Made by a program: the position numbers and the translations under genes. The notes under the pieces were generated by a model that saw only the letters and a program-made list of their open reading frames with translations, searched no databases and had not been told where the DNA came from. Below are positions 37,194 through 44,767 of a stretch of 45,200 nucleotides of DNA, piece after piece. Each line of letters starts with the position of its first letter. Position 1 is the stretch's first letter. This DNA comes from Pseudomonadales bacterium (lineage in GTDB: Bacteria > Pseudomonadota > Gammaproteobacteria > Pseudomonadales > Natronospirillaceae). The stretch spans positions 1 to 45,200 of the forward strand of contig JALJPK010000028.1 in assembly GCA_022968985.1 (NCBI GenBank), in the 5' to 3' direction.

Positions 37194-37652
37194 ATGATAA
37201 ATAATGATATTCTGCGCCGTGTCAGTACTATTTTTGATCTAAGCGATGAAAAGATACTAACGATATTTGCACTTGGTCAATGCAAAATGACTGTTACGCA
37301 ATTGAGTGATTTCTATAAAGAAAAAGACGACAAGACATATAAAGAGATTTTAGATGTTGAACTTGCTGGTTTTTTAAACGGTTTAATCATTGAAAAAAGA
37401 GGGCCAAGTGATGGTCCGACACGCGCAAACGAACAAATATTAACGAATAACACTGTTTTTAATAAAGTAAAAATAGCATTGGCTTTAAAAGCAGATGATG
37501 TAACAGAAATTTTAAAAACTTCTGAAATTAACTTAGGTAAACATGAGTTAAGTGCATTATTTAGAAATGCTAATCATAAACATTATAAAGTTTGTACAGA
37601 CGAAACGTTGTCAGGTTTTCTTAAAGGTCTAAAAGAAAAATTTAAAAGTTAA
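37194..37652 (+). CDS. yehS: YehS/DUF1456 family protein
   Basis: A 152-aa protein (156 if ATG 37182 is used). It has the two tandem DUF1456 repeats: NDILRRVSTIFDLSDEKIL and NNTVFNKVKIALALKADDV, each followed by a conserved SDFYKEKDD- or SALFRNANH-type motif and an ending LSGFLKGL. The function is not known. ATG 37194 fits the family start (M-x-N-D-I-L-R). A strong terminator follows directly. Confidence 0.85.
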   Translation: MINNDILRRVSTIFDLSDEKILTIFALGQCKMTVTQLSDFYKEKDDKTYKEILDVELAGFLNGLIIEKRGPSDGPTRANEQILTNNTVFNKVKIALALKADDVTEILKTSEINLGKHELSALFRNANHKHYKVCTDETLSGFLKGLKEKFKS

Positions 37653-37669
37653 GTCAGCCAAAAAACACT

Positions 37670-37709
37670 AAAAACCACATAATATTTTAAATGTTATGTG
37701 GTTTTTTTT
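37670..37709 (+). terminator. Intrinsic terminator after yehS
   Basis: A 13-bp stem (AAAAACCACATAA / TTATGTGGTTTTT) with an 11-base loop and continuing T run, 18 bases after the stop. It separates yehS from the nrdR cluster. Confidence 0.88.
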
Positions 37710-37946
37710 GTGTTGATTTTAGCTTTTTTCTGTTATAAAAATTATAAATTAATACTTTTAAATAATAAAAATAACATAATACCGAGCCTATTATCGTTAG
37801 AATTTCAAGTTTAAAACCTCTGTTTTTACATATAAATACTTACAAAATTCATCGCTTACTTTCCATAAATTACGCTAATCACCTCGCATTTTCGCTTAAT
37901 TTCGGGTAAAATCGCGCTTTTTTAAAAACGCTCTTTAAGGTGACCT

Positions 37947-38420
37947 ATGCTCTGTCCGTTCTGTTCGGCCAAAGATACCAAAGTGATTGATTCACGATTG
38001 GTAGCCGCTGGTGAACAAATTCGCCGTCGCCGTGAGTGTATAGAGTGCCTTGAACGTTTTACTACCTTCGAAAGTGCCGAACTGGTCCTGCCTAAACTTA
38101 TCAAACAAAACGGGGCTCGAGAGCCTTTTAACGAAGACAAACTTCGAAACGGCATGATGCGCGCTTTAGAGCGCCGTCCGGTGAGTGTTGATGAGGTGGA
38201 GTCTTCAATTGTTCGTATTATGGCCAAACTTCGTGCTACGGGTGAACGTGAAGTACCTGCATTAGATGTGGGTGAATATGTAATGAGCGAGCTTAAAAAA
38301 CTGGATCAAGTTGCTTTTGTTCGTTTTGCTTCGGTATATCGTCGTTTTGAGGACGTTGAACAATTCACCGCAGAAATCAAAAACCTAAACCTAAACCAAA
38401 GTCAAAAACAAGATGACTAA
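37947..38420 (+). CDS. nrdR: Transcriptional repressor NrdR
   Basis: A 157-aa zinc-ribbon and ATP-cone repressor of ribonucleotide reductase operons. The ribbon has MLCPFC (Cys3, Cys6) and CIEC (Cys31, Cys34). The ATP-cone follows ([20 protein letters not shown] through [15 protein letters not shown]). The RBS AAGGTG precedes the ATG at the right distance. It overlaps ribD by eight bases. Its usual targets, the nrd genes, are outside the window. Confidence 0.97.
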   Translation: MLCPFCSAKDTKVIDSRLVAAGEQIRRRRECIECLERFTTFESAELVLPKLIKQNGAREPFNEDKLRNGMMRALERRPVSVDEVESSIVRIMAKLRATGEREVPALDVGEYVMSELKKLDQVAFVRFASVYRRFEDVEQFTAEIKNLNLNQSQKQDD

Positions 38421-39543
38421 TTCTCAGTCAGATTTTACTGCTAAGGATCATCATTGGATGTCGCTTGCTTTGCAGGCTGCAACAACTGCGCGTTTTTGGG
38501 CAAAACCCAATCCAAACGTTGGCTGTGTTATCGTTAAAAATAATCGACTTTTGACCACAGGTTGTACGCAGCCCCCTGGGGAAGCACATGCTGAAATCAA
38601 CGCATTGGATCAAATCAATCATCAAGCAGACGGCGCCACCTGTTATGTCACTTTAGAGCCTTGTGCTCATACTGGCAGAACGGGCCCTTGCGCTGATGCA
38701 TAAGTAAAATCAGGCATTAAAAAAGTAGTGATTGCTTGTTTAGACCCTAATCCTTTAGTTGCTGGAAAAGGGGTTAAAATCTTAGGAGATGCGGGTGTTG
38801 AGGTTGTAAATGGACTGTTAGAGTCACAAGTACAAATTCAACTTGCCGGTTTTTTAACTCGTATGCAAACAGGCAAACCTAAAACCACATTAAAACTGGG
38901 TTGCTCGTTAGATGGTAATATTGCTTTAAAAAATGGGGAGTCTAAATGGATTACCTCAAGCGATAGCCGAAAAGACGTACAAATTCATCGAGCGTTAAGT
39001 GGTGCAATTTTAACTTCAAGTAATACAGTTATTGCTGATAATCCATCGATGACTGTACGCCAAGAAGAATGGCCACTTGCAGAAAACTTTGCAACACAGC
39101 CTTTAAAAGCCGTATTAGATAAATCATTAAGCACGTCACCCAACTCTAAAATATATCAAGACAACTCAATCGTTTTTTACAATCAAGATTCAGCACCTAA
39201 AAATAAACAACAAGCTTTTATAGATAAAGGTGTTGAGCTGATCCCTATTTCGTTAAAAGACGATACGTTAGGCAATAATTTAGACATCAATGAGGTTTTA
39301 ATTGAGTTAGGTAAACGTGAAATTAACGATGTTTGGATTGAGTGCGGCGCAAAATTAGCTGGGCATCTATTAGCAAATAAACACATTAATACACTTATTT
39401 TGTATCAAGCGCCTATATTGTTAGGAGCGAACAGCATTAATAGCATGGGTTTTATCATTAACTCGATGCAAGATGCGGTTAAATTACATCGAACTGAAAT
39501 ACGTCAAATTGGTTGTGATACCAAAATGACCTATCTCTTATAA
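38413..39543 (+). pseudogene. ribD: ribD with in-frame TAA at codon 97
   Basis: Encodes the bifunctional deaminase/reductase for the second and third steps of riboflavin synthesis. The deaminase domain has the zinc ligands HAE (His59), Cys84 and Cys93. At 38701 codon 97 is TAA, in the middle of PCADA-stop-VKSGIKKVVI, which aligns without a gap with intact RibD (PCxDALxxxGVxRVV). The frame then runs open to 39543, with the reductase motifs KLGCSLDGN, SKWITSSDSR, VWIECGAKLAGHLL and ILLGAN intact. Only a single base separates TAA from TTA (Leu). The downstream part could start at GTG 38728, but no ribosome-binding site is visible. Either a nonsense mutation or a base error. Confidence 0.85.
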
Positions 39544-39561
39544 GTGGATTAAGTGAATAAC

Positions 39562-40698
39562 ATGCAATTACACTCTATAGAAGAAATCATCGAAGACATT
39601 CGCCAAGGTAAAATGGTGATATTAATGGATGATGAAGATCGTGAAAACGAAGGTGACTTAATTGTAGCTGCGCAAAAAGTCACACCCGAAATAATTAATT
39701 TTATGGCATCAAAAGCACGTGGTTTAATTTGCTTAACCTTAAGCGGTGAGCGCTGTGACTTTTTAGGTTTAAACGCCATGGTGTCTTCAAATAACGCACA
39801 GTATTCAACGCCTTTTACTGTTTCGATTGAAGCGGCTCAAGGTGTGACCACCGGTATTTCGGCAGCGGATCGAGCTAGAACGATTCAAGTGGCGGTTGAT
39901 CCAAATTCAAAACAAGAAGACATTGTACAACCAGGCCATATATTTCCATTACGTGCGCAACCTGGTGGTGTATTAAGTCGAGCAGGACACACTGAAGCGG
40001 GTTGTGATTTAGCGCGCCTAGCTGGTTTAAGCAGCGCTGCTGCAATTGTAGAAATTATGAATGAAGACGGCACAATGGCGCGCCGCCCCGATTTAGAAAT
40101 TTTTGCAAAAGAACATAATTTAAAAATTGGAACCATTGCCGATTTAATTCATTACCGCATCATGCACGAACAAACAACACAAGCGGTTGAATCACAAAAT
40201 GTTGAAACACGTTATGGTGATTTTATATTAACTGTTTTTGAAGACTCAATAGAAGGTGGTACTCATATCGCACTTAGCAAAGGTGAGATTAAAAGTGACG
40301 AACCTTGTTTGGTTCGAGTGCATGTCGCGCAAACACTACGTGATATAATTGCTGTTAAAAACGAAGAAAAACCAGGTTGGTCTATTGGGCATTCACTTGA
40401 AAAAATAGCGCAGGCAGATGCGGGTGTAGTTGTATTATTAAATACAAATGATGGCAGTAACGTACAGCGTGAATTAGATTTTTTGATGAATCGAAACAAG
40501 AATAAACGACAGCCCAATTTAAATAAGTCGGGCACATACACAACCATAGGTACAGGTTCACAAATTTTACGCCACTTAAATGTGGGTAAAATGCGTTTAT
40601 TAAGTAGTCCAATGAAGTTTGGTGGTATTGGCGGGTTTGGCTTAGAAGTGGTTGAGTATTTACCGTTTGGTGAGCAGGCTATTAAGGTCTCATTGTAG
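39562..40698 (+). CDS. ribB: 3,4-dihydroxy-2-butanone-4-phosphate synthase (RibBX type)
   Basis: The N-terminal half (to about residue 205) is a DHBP synthase that makes the four-carbon unit of riboflavin: LMDDEDRENEGDL, GHTEAGCDLARLAGL and IMNEDGTMARRPDL are intact. The C-terminal half has the GTP cyclohydrolase II fold but lacks its zinc site: where RibA reads a C-x8-10-C-D-C pattern, this protein has VHVAQTLRDIIAVKNEE. Such hybrids are known in proteobacteria as RibBX, with a non-catalytic second half. GTP cyclohydrolase must then come from another gene. The start may be ATG 39562 or GTG 39553. The stop TAG lies inside a REP-like repeat. Confidence 0.92.
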   Translation: MQLHSIEEIIEDIRQGKMVILMDDEDRENEGDLIVAAQKVTPEIINFMASKARGLICLTLSGERCDFLGLNAMVSSNNAQYSTPFTVSIEAAQGVTTGISAADRARTIQVAVDPNSKQEDIVQPGHIFPLRAQPGGVLSRAGHTEAGCDLARLAGLSSAAAIVEIMNEDGTMARRPDLEIFAKEHNLKIGTIADLIHYRIMHEQTTQAVESQNVETRYGDFILTVFEDSIEGGTHIALSKGEIKSDEPCLVRVHVAQTLRDIIAVKNEEKPGWSIGHSLEKIAQADAGVVVLLNTNDGSNVQRELDFLMNRNKNKRQPNLNKSGTYTTIGTGSQILRHLNVGKMRLLSSPMKFGGIGGFGLEVVEYLPFGEQAIKVSL

Positions 40699-40723
40699 GT
40701 CGACCTTTAGGTCGTCTTTATAA
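40695..40723. repeat. REP-like hairpin 1 (overlaps ribB stop)
   Basis: GTAGGTCGACCTTTAGGTCG followed by TCTTTATAA; stem CGACC/GGTCG with loop TTTA. The ribB TAG stop is the TAG of this repeat. Identical over 29 bases to the unit at 40841. Confidence 0.8.
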
Positions 40724-40744
40724 TGATCGACTACATAAATTATA

Positions 40745-40824
40745 GCTCTTTAAGTTTAATTTTATAAAAAGATTAAAATTAAACGCTTTGGCTTTATTCT
40801 GTTGGAGGGAAACCCTTCTTGAAT
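40745..40824. repeat. 80-bp two-hairpin block, copy 1
   Basis: Begins GCTCTTTAAG. Hairpin one has arms GTTTAATTTT/AAAATTAAAC and an 11-base loop; hairpin two has TTTATTC/GAATAAA enclosing AGGG-AAA-CCCT. It is about 85 percent identical to copy 2 at 40984; most differences fall in the loops. Confidence 0.8.
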
Positions 40825-40840
40825 AAACCGACGCAAAAAT

Positions 40841-40869
40841 GTAGGTCGACCTTTAGGTCGTCTTTATAA
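40841..40869. repeat. REP-like hairpin 2
   Basis: Exact 29-base copy of the unit at 40695 with the same CGACC/GGTCG stem. Confidence 0.8.
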
Positions 40870-40906
40870 ACAGATCGGCTAAAGCCGAACTTGAATATAC
40901 ATCGCT

Positions 40907-40930
40907 GTAGGTCGTGGCTTGCCGCGTCAA
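40907..40930. repeat. REP-like hairpin 3
   Basis: GTAGGTCGTGGCTTGCCGCG, the same GTAGGTYG head with a different stem (GTGGC-TT-GCCGC). Same family, diverged stem. Confidence 0.65.
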
Positions 40931-40940
40931 TACGATTTTA

Positions 40941-40983
40941 ATAATAAATGAGAAACACTATGAGCATTAAAACTATTGAAGGT
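40941..40983 (+). repeat. 43-bp duplicate of the ribH start region
   Basis: An exact copy of 41113-41155, which holds the ribH ribosome-binding site, start codon and first eight codons. Here the frame runs into copy 2 of the hairpin block and stops after [10 protein letters not shown] (40960-40992). Confidence 0.95.
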
Positions 40984-41064
40984 GCTCTTTAAGTTTAATT
41001 TTTCGAAAATATAAAAAATTAAACGCTTTAGCTTTATTCTGGCGAAGGGAAACCCTTCTTGAAT
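40984..41064. repeat. 80-bp two-hairpin block, copy 2
   Basis: Begins GCTCTTTAAG directly after the ribH fragment. Hairpin one has 11-bp arms (GTTTAATTTTT/AAAAATTAAAC) around a 10-base loop that differs from copy 1; hairpin two has AAGGG-AAA-CCCTT. Confidence 0.8.
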
Positions 41065-41076
41065 ACGCATCGCAAC

Positions 41077-41099
41077 GTAGGTTTGGAATTTATTCCAAA
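41077..41099. repeat. REP-like hairpin 4
   Basis: GTAGG head followed by the perfect 8-bp stem TTTGGAAT-TT-ATTCCAAA. Ends 32 bases before the ribH start. Confidence 0.65.
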
Positions 41100-41131
41100 A
41101 AATTTAATCAAGATAATAAATGAGAAACACT

Positions 41132-41602
41132 ATGAGCATTAAAACTATTGAAGGTAACCTTGTTGCCAATGATAAAAAATTCGCCATTGTTGTGGGTCGT
41201 TGGAACTCGTTTGTGGTTGAAGATTTATTAGTAGGTGCATTAGATTGTTTAAAGCGTCACGGCATTAAAGAAGATCAAATTACTATCATACGTGCCCCAG
41301 GTGCGTTTGAAATCCCATTGGTAGTTAAGAGAGTCGCACAAAAGCAAAAGCCTGATGCAATCATCACTTTAGGTGCAGTTATTCGAGGCGGTACACCGCA
41401 TTTTGAATACGTATCAGGGGCATGCACAAACGGCATTGCAAGTTTAAATTTAGAATTAGATATTCCTGTCACATTCGGAGTTTTGACGGTTGATTCAATC
41501 GAACAAGCAGTCGAACGTGCAGGTTGTAAAGCAGGTAATAAAGGTGAAGAAGCCGCAATTACTGCACTAGAAATGGTTAACCTAATGTCGCAATTAGGTT
41601 AA
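41132..41602 (+). CDS. ribH: 6,7-dimethyl-8-ribityllumazine synthase
   Basis: Condenses the RibB product with the ribityl-amino-pyrimidine to give lumazine, the second-last step of riboflavin synthesis. The 156 aa carry [38 protein letters not shown] with the active-site His region, [19 protein letters not shown] and [16 protein letters not shown] choose ATG 41132 (MSIKTIEGN) over ATG 41120 because TGAGA lies seven bases before it. A 43-bp duplicate of this start lies 172 bases upstream. Structured repeats fill the leader. Confidence 0.95.
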   Translation: MSIKTIEGNLVANDKKFAIVVGRWNSFVVEDLLVGALDCLKRHGIKEDQITIIRAPGAFEIPLVVKRVAQKQKPDAIITLGAVIRGGTPHFEYVSGACTNGIASLNLELDIPVTFGVLTVDSIEQAVERAGCKAGNKGEEAAITALEMVNLMSQLG

Positions 41603-41690
41603 AAAAACACTAAGCAAGTTACGTTTTGATTTAAACAATCTAAACGAAATTTGAATGACACAAATAAATAGAAATCTTATAGAGAAGAAA

Positions 41691-42149
41691 ATGACTGATC
41701 AACAACAAAAACCAAAAAAGCCAAGCATTAACCAACGTAAACGTGCACGTACAATGTGTGTTCAAGCGTTATATAAAATGGCATTTACTGGCGCAAGCAG
41801 TTCAGAAGTAGAAGCTGAATTTGCTGTCGACCAAGACATGGGGAAAATTGATAACGAATATTTCACACAAATGTTTCGCGCAATTGCTAATAATTGCGAT
41901 GAATTAGACGCTGCGTTTGAAAAATTATTGGATCGTAACATAAGTGATATGACACCCATTGAATTATCAATTTTACGCCAAGGTACATTCGAATTAATGC
42001 ACCGCCCAGACGTACCTTATAAAGTAGTGATCAACGAAAACGTTGAATTAGCGAAATCATTTGGTGCCACCGATGGTCATAAATACATAAATAGTATTTT
42101 AGACAAATTGGCTCAAAGAATCCGTTTGGTAGAAATTCGCGGAAAATGA
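41691..42149 (+). CDS. nusB: Transcription antitermination factor NusB
   Basis: An RNA-binding protein that works with NusE/S10 in rRNA antitermination. The 152 aa open with INQRKRARTMCVQALYKMAF, the family start, and keep DRNISDMTPIELSILRQGTFELM and VVINENVELAKSFGATDGHKYINSIL. The frame is open to 41655, but ATG 41691 after AGAGAAG fits the family start better. It ends in a four-base overlap with thiL. Confidence 0.94.
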   Translation: MTDQQQKPKKPSINQRKRARTMCVQALYKMAFTGASSSEVEAEFAVDQDMGKIDNEYFTQMFRAIANNCDELDAAFEKLLDRNISDMTPIELSILRQGTFELMHRPDVPYKVVINENVELAKSFGATDGHKYINSILDKLAQRIRLVEIRGK

Positions 42150-43117
42150 GCAATAGTCCAAACCAATCGGGTGAGTATGATTTAATCGCCCGATACTTTC
42201 AAAATTGGCCAAAATATTCAAACACTCAAATCAAAACCATTGTTCCAAATGGTGATGATTGTCTTGTTATTCAAAGCTCGTGCCCGATTGCAATCTCTGT
42301 TGATAGTATTGTTGAAAATGTACATTTTTTAACAAGTAGTCCAGCACATGGGGTAGGTTATCGTGCGCTCGCAACTGCGGTAAGTGACTTGGTGGCAATG
42401 GGTGCAACCCCCAGTTTTTTTACGTTAGCGTTAACCTTTAACAAAGATGAAGCATGGCTAAAATTATTTAGTGAGGGTTTAAAACAAGCGGCTAACGATT
42501 TTAAAATTGATTTACAAGGTGGTGATACCACACGTTGTAAAAAAACATCAAAAAATACCAGTGTGATTACAGTACAAGTACATGGTGAATGTTTGAATCC
42601 TATCAAACGAAGCACAGCCAAAGTCGGTGACTTAATATGTGTGACAGGTAATTTAGGTGACGCGGCGGCGGCAGTTTTATTATTAGAAACTGAACATATT
42701 AATGCAATACAACAAACTTTATTAAATGCATTTTATTATCCAAAACCACCTATTCATTTAAGTAAACAACTTTCTACAAAAGCCCATAGCGCTATTGATA
42801 TTTCGGATGGATTACTTGCCGATTTAATGCACATTTGTAAAAAAAGTCAGCTCCAGGCCAAAATCGATCGCACAAAAATACCATTAAGTGTCGCGCTCAA
42901 ACAAACAAATACTGCTGCACAAGCGTTAACGTTTGCATTAACCGGTGGTGATGATTATCAAGTCTGTTTTACAATAGATCGATCACAACTGGATTGGATT
43001 AAACAAAATAATATTTTTGTGATTGGTGAAATGTTTAACGGTGTTGTTGATATATTGGATGAGCATAATCAATCATTTACAAAACATTATGCAACTTTGG
43101 GTTATCAGCATTTTTAA
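42146..43117 (+). CDS. thiL: Thiamine-monophosphate kinase
   Basis: Phosphorylates thiamine monophosphate to the diphosphate cofactor. The 323 aa show GEYDLIARYF at the start, PNGDDCLVI, the ISVDSIVENVHF metal motif, YRALATAVSDLVAMGA, LQGGDTTR, VTGNLGDAAAAV, AIDISDGLLADL and FALTGGDDYQVCF, all typical. Overlaps nusB by ATGA. The usual next gene in this order, pgpA, is absent here. Confidence 0.95.
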   Translation: MSNSPNQSGEYDLIARYFQNWPKYSNTQIKTIVPNGDDCLVIQSSCPIAISVDSIVENVHFLTSSPAHGVGYRALATAVSDLVAMGATPSFFTLALTFNKDEAWLKLFSEGLKQAANDFKIDLQGGDTTRCKKTSKNTSVITVQVHGECLNPIKRSTAKVGDLICVTGNLGDAAAAVLLLETEHINAIQQTLLNAFYYPKPPIHLSKQLSTKAHSAIDISDGLLADLMHICKKSQLQAKIDRTKIPLSVALKQTNTAAQALTFALTGGDDYQVCFTIDRSQLDWIKQNNIFVIGEMFNGVVDILDEHNQSFTKHYATLGYQHF

Positions 43118-43286
43118 AAATTATTAAAATAATATGGCAGTCCAATCAAGTGCTACATAACTTACATTGATTGATAACCCTATATTCAATAATCAAGTGC
43201 ACCACTCTATAATAACTGCAGTTTAACTCTTTAATTTAATAACCCTATAAGTAGATCACTCGACACTTCCAGTATTCAATAATAAA

Positions 43287-43311
43287 AATAAGGTTATGTT
43301 ATGGCCTTATT
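43287..43311. terminator. Weak hairpin between thiL and the broken binding-protein gene
   Basis: A 7-bp stem AATAAGG/CCTTATT with an 11-base loop between converging genes. A weak bidirectional terminator is possible. Confidence 0.35.
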
Positions 43312-43352
43312 GTTAGATTATTAAAAAAATGAAGTGTTTGTCGAGAATAAAC

Positions 43353-44069
43353 TTAGAATGACTCGTTAATATTATCGGTTATCGTTTTTAAACGACCATC
43401 GGCTCGCATAAGTTCAATTTGGTCGCTCACTAGTGTAATAATTGCACCATGTTTTTTATGCATATAACTATAGATAGGGGTTTCACTCACTACATAATTT
43501 AATTCAATATCACTAAAATGTGTATTATTTTTTATAAGATTTCCAACACTTCTTTTCTCAGCAATAACTATATCTACACGCCCTTTAAGCAGCATGTTTA
43601 ATGCTTGTTCGTCACTTTTAACTGCAAAAAACTGATCCGGACTCATCAGTTGCTTTAACATTTGCTCTACATTTTTACGCCCAAGATAAAAAGCCACTTT
43701 TTTTGTTTTTATATCATCTAACTCTGTAATTTTTTCTTTGTTTTCTAGAGTAAACGCACCTAACCAAACTGTTAATATTTCGCTGTCAATTCGGATTAAA
43801 TTAGGATATTTACCATCACTTACGCCATGGAAATTTTTAATTCTATGTAATTCTCCGTCAGTTTGACCAGAGTTACTTAATAATAAGGAACGTAAACTTG
43901 GATAATACACGGCATCAAAACCCATATCTAATGCTGAAAAAGCTTCTAATAATACAGCGCTAATGACTGATGGCTGATAATTTTTAAGTGGTTATCCGCC
44001 ACTAAAGATGACGTCTTTAGAAAATAGTATTGAGGGGATTAAAATCAAAAAAATAAGTGTATTTTTCAT
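43353..44069 (-). pseudogene. Periplasmic substrate-binding protein gene with in-frame stop
   Basis: Read from ATG 44069, the gene gives a signal peptide (MKNTLIFLILIPSILFSKDV), then IFSGG, a TAA (43992-43994), and continues in the same frame with PLKNYQPSVISAVLLEAFSA to 43353. The remainder shows the two-lobe bacterial solute-binding (PBPb) pattern: LDDIKTKKVAFYLG, SDEQALNMLLKGRVDIVIAE and a C-terminal LMRADGRLKTITDNI. Total 238 codons, normal for the small members often found in Alteromonadales. The downstream part could be read from an internal ATG at 43925 but would lack export. It is a pseudogene or a base error. Confidence 0.75.
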
Positions 44070-44404
44070 AATTAATGTTTCTCAACTAAAAAAATATAAA
44101 AAACTAAAATGGTAAAAGAATTAATTAATAAACAAGAATATAAAGGGCTTTATTGTTTTTGTGAAAATCAATACTGGTATATGATTAGTATAGTAAGTTG
44201 ATGGCGTTTAATAAGTTAGTAGTTGTAATAAGATGCAAATAAGTTTATCAATTTGTAACCAGTAATAATGTGAGTATATGTACGAATTGCCCAGTTATAG
44301 GTAAGTAAGGATAAAATAATTCAGAAAAAATTATGATTACTTCAGAGGTTAAGTAATATAATAAGCCTTAATAGTTAATACTCGAAATCACCTAATTAAA
44401 TTGG
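44070..44404. other. Gap without a recognised gene
   Basis: 335 bases of AT-rich sequence; it presumably holds the promoter of the broken binding-protein gene. No RNA gene or repeat was seen. Confidence 0.4.
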
Positions 44405-44767
44405 TTATTTAAACGATAATATTAAAAGTGTTAGAACAGCAATGGCGCGATCAAATATAACAAATGTTGCGATCAGCATACCGCTATATGCCAAAAGTTT
44501 GGACTGGCTATTTTTTATGTTTTTTATTAATACAAATAAACTAAGAATACTGACTAAAACTATAAGTGGCACAAAAATCGATAGGTTATTAATAATGGCA
44601 TTGGTACCTGAATATTCAGCAATAGCTAAACTAACAATTATCAAAACAAGATAAGGCAAACAAAAGAATAACCAGAAAGCGTAGCTGAAATCTTGTGAAC
44701 CTTTAAATAAACCAGAAACACCGCCTTTTTTATCCCAATCAGACTGAGTTAATACATAATTTTCCAT
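44405..44767 (-). CDS. Three-helix membrane protein, unknown function
   Basis: About 120 aa with three hydrophobic helices (about 31-51, 62-84, 95-117 in this numbering) and a polar N-terminus (MENYVLTQSDWDKKGGVSGL). ATG 44767 is chosen because AGGA lies nine bases upstream; ATG 44773 and 44800 are in frame and possible. No family recognised and no operon partner in the window. Confidence 0.6.
   Translation of the reverse strand: MENYVLTQSDWDKKGGVSGLFKGSQDFSYAFWLFFCLPYLVLIIVSLAIAEYSGTNAIINNLSIFVPLIVLVSILSLFVLIKNIKNSQSKLLAYSGMLIATFVIFDRAIAVLTLLILSFK

Noticed and set aside
38728-39543. The second half of ribD as a separate functional gene
   Set aside because: It would start inside the deaminase fold at a GTG without a ribosome-binding site; a nonsense lesion in one gene is simpler.
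40694-41131. Possible CRISPR-like or riboswitch structure in the ribB-ribH gap
   Set aside because: The repeats are unequal in spacing and differ in stem sequence, there are no cas genes, and the conserved FMN riboswitch core was not seen; REP-like units and a duplicated start explain the pattern better.
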